A stretch of 7,655 nucleotides of DNA from Clostridium sp. UBA5530 (GTDB lineage: Bacteria; Bacillota; Clostridia; Clostridiales; Clostridiaceae), in the NCBI GenBank assembly GCA_002423705.1, contig DINW01000029.1, forward strand, positions 17,232 through 24,886, read 5' to 3'. The position numbers were made by a program, and so were the translations under genes. Below, piece by piece: positions 5,685 through 7,655 of the stretch (positions within the stretch are counted from its first letter, which is position 1; each line of letters opens with the position of its first letter). The notes beneath the pieces were generated by a model that was not told the DNA's origin, made no database searches, and was given only the letters and a program-made list of their open reading frames with translations.

Positions 5685-5966
5685 TTATCTTACCTTTGAT
5701 GACTTCTCGTTGTCAACGTGTCCCTTGTAAGTTCTTGTTAGAACGAACTCTCCTAATTTGTGTCCAACCATATCCTCAGTTATGTAAACTGGAACATGTT
5801 TTCTTCCATCATGAACTGCTATAGTGTGACCTATCATTTGAGGGAATATTGTTGAACTTCTTGACCAAGTCTTTATAACCTTTTTATCTCCAGACTTATT
5901 CATTTCATTTATTCTCTTTAATAGAACTTCTTGCACGAAAGGTCCTTTTTTGATTGATCTACTCAC
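5685..5966 (-). CDS. rpsS: 30S ribosomal protein S19 (GTG start)
   Basis: This encodes a 93-residue protein, the usual S19 length. S19 is in the 30S head, forms a complex with S13, and contacts the A-site tRNA and the intersubunit bridge. The start SRSIKKGPFV, the block KTWSRSSTIFPQMIGHTIAV (32-51) and the signature HDGRKHVPVYITEDMVGHK (52-70) are all present. The start is GTG (5964-5966), 9 bases after GGGAGG. It is preceded by a 62-base spacer with a perfect 10-bp inverted repeat, unlike the short spacers downstream. Its translation may be influenced by that structure, which is inference. Confidence 0.98.
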   Translation of the reverse strand: MSRSIKKGPFVQEVLLKRINEMNKSGDKKVIKTWSRSSTIFPQMIGHTIAVHDGRKHVPVYITEDMVGHKLGEFVLTRTYKGHVDNEKSSKVR

Positions 5967-6028
5967 TTGGATTTTCCTCCCTTCACGTATAGCCGTGGTG
6001 GAAGAGAATGAATCATTCTCTTCGCTGA
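5967..6028 (-). other. rplB-rpsS spacer (62 bases)
   Basis: On the minus strand this spacer holds, in order after the L2 stop, a perfect 10-bp hairpin, a short stretch with a possible 4-bp stem (CACG...CGTG, plus-strand 5984-5997), and the GGGAGG site of rpsS. No reading frame or T-run is present. Confidence 0.65.
6001..6023 (-). promoter_or_regulatory. Perfect 10-bp inverted repeat / hairpin after rplB stop
   Basis: The minus strand reads GAAGAGAATG, then ATT, then CATTCTCTTC. The arms are perfectly complementary (6014-6023 and 6001-6010), with a 3-base loop. The hairpin begins 5 bases after the rplB stop codon. It is followed by CACCACGG instead of a run of T, so a standard intrinsic terminator is unlikely. 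Possible roles are mRNA processing, mRNA stability or partial attenuation. The arms are long and perfect enough that chance alone seems unlikely in a 62-base spacer. Confidence 0.6.
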
Positions 6029-6862
6029 CTATTTGCTATTTCTTCTCTTTATTATTAATCTATCTGAGTATTTCTTATGCTTTCTAGTCTTATATCCAAG
6101 AGCTGGCTTACCCCATGGAGTAAGTGGTCCTGGTCTACCAACTGGAGCTTTACCTTCTCCACCACCGTGTGGGTGATCGCAAGGGTTCATAACTGATCCT
6201 CTTACTGTTGGTCTCCATCCCATACGTCTCTTTCTTCCTGCTTTACCTATATTAACAATATCATTAGTTAGGTTAGAAACAGTTCCTATAGTAGCTCTGC
6301 ATTCTATTCTAACATATCTCATTTCTCCTGAAGGAAGTCTTAATGTAGCATAGTCTCCTTCTTTAGCCATTAATTGAGCTGATGCTCCAGCGGATCTTAC
6401 TAACTGGCCACCTTTTCCAACAGCTAATTCTATATTATGAATTATTGTACCTACTGGAATGTTCTTTAATGGAAGAGCATTTCCTGGCTTAATATCTGCC
6501 TCTGGTCCTGATACAACTACATCCCCAACTTTTAAACCAACTGGAGCTAGTATGTATCTCTTTTCTCCATCAGCATAAACTACTAATGAAATATAAGCTG
6601 ATCTATTTGGATCATACTCTATAGTAGCAACCTTTGCTGGTACTCCATCCTTATTTCTCTTGAAATCTATTATTCTGTACTTTCTCTTTTCTCCACCGCC
6701 ATGGTGTCTAACAGTTATCTTTCCTTGTGCATTTCTACCACCAGTTTTACTTAATGAAACAAGAAGTGACTTTTCTGGAGAATTTGTTGTTATCTCTTCG
6801 AAAGTTGGCATTGTCATTTCTCTTCTTGATGGGGTAGTAGGGTTAAACTTTTTAACTGCCAT
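6029..6862 (-). CDS. rplB: 50S ribosomal protein L2
   Basis: This encodes a 277-residue protein of standard L2 length. L2 is one of the most conserved large-subunit proteins and is needed for subunit association and peptidyl transferase activity. An N-terminal OB-like domain spans about residues 40-120, and an SH3-like domain with the C-terminal extension follows. The family signature lies around MNPCDHPHGGGEG (225-237), containing the histidine equivalent to the functionally important one in E. coli (His230 here). Residue 228 is Cys, a position where other species often have Val or Asn. The ATG (6860-6862) follows AAGGAGGG. The gene lies 61 bases after rplW. Confidence 0.98.
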   Translation of the reverse strand: MAVKKFNPTTPSRREMTMPTFEEITTNSPEKSLLVSLSKTGGRNAQGKITVRHHGGGEKRKYRIIDFKRNKDGVPAKVATIEYDPNRSAYISLVVYADGEKRYILAPVGLKVGDVVVSGPEADIKPGNALPLKNIPVGTIIHNIELAVGKGGQLVRSAGASAQLMAKEGDYATLRLPSGEMRYVRIECRATIGTVSNLTNDIVNIGKAGRKRRMGWRPTVRGSVMNPCDHPHGGGEGKAPVGRPGPLTPWGKPALGYKTRKHKKYSDRLIIKRRNSK

Positions 6863-6923
6863 TCTAAATTCCCTCCTTTTTCAGCTTATCTGGCTTTCAC
6901 CAATACCTGCTTATTAAAACTTT
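6863..6923 (-). other. rplW-rplB spacer (61 bases)
   Basis: This non-coding spacer is longer than most in the cluster. Apart from the AAAAAGGAGGG site of rplB near its end, I see only an imperfect direct repeat (ATAAGCAG at 6907-6914 and ATAAGCTG at 6882-6889), which may be chance. No stable hairpin, terminator or convincing promoter was found. Confidence 0.5.
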
Positions 6924-7220
6924 CTATTGCATTCCATCAAAGAATTCAATTGTTTTGCTATCTGCTGTAAGCTTTACAACTGCTTTCTTAAAGTCTGCTC
7001 TCTTTCCTACATGTACGCCTACTCTCTTAGTTTTACCTAAGAAATTCATAGTCTTCACATCTTCAACCTTAACGCCAAATACTTCTTCTACGGCTCTCTT
7101 TATTTGAACCTTGTTAGCATGTGGATGAACTATGAAGGTGTATTTCTTTTCTGCCATAGCTGCCATAGACTTTTCAGTGATTACTGGCTTTCTTATTATA
7201 TCATGGCTAGTTAGTTTCAT
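6924..7220 (-). CDS. rplW: 50S ribosomal protein L23
   Basis: This encodes a 98-residue protein of normal bacterial L23 length. L23 binds 23S rRNA domain III at the tunnel exit and is the docking point for trigger factor and the signal recognition particle. The conserved start SHDIIRKPVITEKS (5-18) and the family signature ANKVQIKRAVEEVFGVKV (35-52) are present. The ATG at 7218-7220 overlaps the rplD stop codon by one base (TAATG). Its ribosome binding site AGGAGG, 10 bases upstream, is encoded within the last codons of rplD. This layout implies that L4 and L23 translation are coupled. Confidence 0.98.
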   Translation of the reverse strand: MKLTSHDIIRKPVITEKSMAAMAEKKYTFIVHPHANKVQIKRAVEEVFGVKVEDVKTMNFLGKTKRVGVHVGKRADFKKAVVKLTADSKTIEFFDGMQ

Positions 7221-7655
7221 TATGCGTACACCTCCTCGATCTTGGATACAGCATCCTTAGTTATGATTAGCTTTTCATATTTTAATAAATCATAAACATT
7301 GATGTTGTTAACTGGTAAAACAGTAACTCCTTCTATGTTTCTTGCTGATTTATATATATTTTCGTTTGACTCAGCAGTAACTATTAAAGCTTTCTTAACT
7401 TCAAATGCATTTATCATTTTTACTATTTCTTTAGTCTTTGGAGCTTCTAGAGTTAAGTCTTCTAAAACTACCATTTCATTTTCTTGAACTTTGCTTGTTA
7501 AAACGGATTTCATAGCAACTCTTCTCATGCTCTTTGGAACAGATACTCTATAGTCTCTTGGCTTTGGAGCGAAAACAATTCCTCCATGTATCCATTGAGG
7601 TGATCTTATAGAACCTTGTCTTGCTCTTCCTGTTCCTTTTTGTCTCCAAGGCTTT
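7220..7655 (-). CDS. rplD: 50S ribosomal protein L4, 5' end outside window
   Basis: The visible 144 residues are the C-terminal part of L4. Full-length bacterial L4 is about 200-210 residues, so roughly the first 60 are missing. L4 binds 23S rRNA and places a loop in the peptide exit tunnel. That loop is at the very start of the visible part: KPWRQKGTGRARQGSIRSPQ, followed by WIHGGIVFAPKPRDY. The lysine in RQKGTG corresponds to E. coli Lys63, a site of macrolide-resistance changes, and is unchanged here. The frame is open to the window edge, so the internal ATG at 7526-7528 (MRRVAMKSV) is not the start. In E. coli L4 represses the S10 operon; the leader needed for that is not in view. Confidence 0.97.
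   Translation of the reverse strand, partial: KPWRQKGTGRARQGSIRSPQWIHGGIVFAPKPRDYRVSVPKSMRRVAMKSVLTSKVQENEMVVLEDLTLEAPKTKEIVKMINAFEVKKALIVTAESNENIYKSARNIEGVTVLPVNNINVYDLLKYEKLIITKDAVSKIEEVYA

Noticed and set aside
5481..5699. Plus-strand open frame of 72 codons
   Set aside because: It is antisense to rplV and the rpsS end, with no ribosome binding site; a shadow frame.
6001..6023. Intrinsic terminator after rplB
   Set aside because: The hairpin is perfect, but the following bases on the transcript are CACCACGG, with no T-run, and essential genes of the same operon follow.
6660..6917. Plus-strand open frame of 85 codons with a hydrophobic start
   Set aside because: It is antisense to rplB, which is unmistakable. 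The apparent membrane-like stretch comes from the opposite strand of basic codons.
7299..7487. Plus-strand open frame of 62 codons
   Set aside because: It lies entirely antisense to rplD and has no supporting signals.
7526..7528. ATG as the start of a short L4
   Set aside because: The frame continues upstream to the window edge and contains the conserved L4 tunnel-loop sequence, so this methionine is internal.
1..7655. A novel defence, mobile or biosynthetic system
   Set aside because: Every reading frame of substance is a standard ribosomal protein in the standard order. There are no repeats, insertions, CRISPR arrays or foreign-looking genes.

Overview
The window is an uninterrupted stretch of the bacterial S10-spc ribosomal-protein supercluster. 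All genes are on the minus strand, so transcription runs from position 7655 towards position 1. Nineteen genes are supported. In transcription order they are rplD (5' part outside the window), rplW, rplB, rpsS, rplV, rpsC, rplP, rpmC, rpsQ, rplN, rplX, rplE, rpsN, rpsH, rplF, rplR, rpsE, rpmD and rplO (first 11 codons only).

The organism is most likely a low-GC Firmicute of the class Clostridia, close to Clostridium. The DNA is clearly AT-rich. Nearly every gene has a strong AAGGAGG-type ribosome binding site. S14 is the short zinc-binding form, L24 carries a C-terminal four-cysteine cluster, and the protein sequences read like clostridial orthologues. I cannot name a species from the sequence alone.

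Layout by region: 7655-6029 holds the L4-L23-L2 part of the S10 operon. 5966-3703 holds S19-L22-S3-L16-L29-S17. 3672-1773 holds L14-L24-L5-S14-S8. 1682-1 holds L6-L18-S5-L30-L15. The boundary that separates the S10 and spc operons in E. coli (S17/L14) is here only a 30-base spacer with a ribosome binding site, so the two groups appear to be one transcription unit. Most spacers are 13-32 bases, with the ribosome binding site often overlapping the previous stop codon. Two gene pairs overlap (rplD/rplW and rplP/rpmC). The three longer spacers are rplW-rplB (61 bases), rplB-rpsS (62 bases, with a perfect 10-bp inverted repeat) and rpsH-rplF (90 bases, with a hairpin and a possible weak promoter). 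No spacer contains a hairpin followed by a T-run on the transcribed strand, so I see no intrinsic terminator.

The products work together in ribosome assembly. L4, L22, L23, L24 and L29 line the exit tunnel or its mouth. L2, L14 and L16 support the 50S functional centres, L5 and L18 bind 5S rRNA, and S3, S5, S8, S14, S17 and S19 build the 30S body and head. I did not find a novel system. The points worth a second look are the two spacer hairpins, the possible internal promoter, and the clustering of GTG starts in small-subunit genes.
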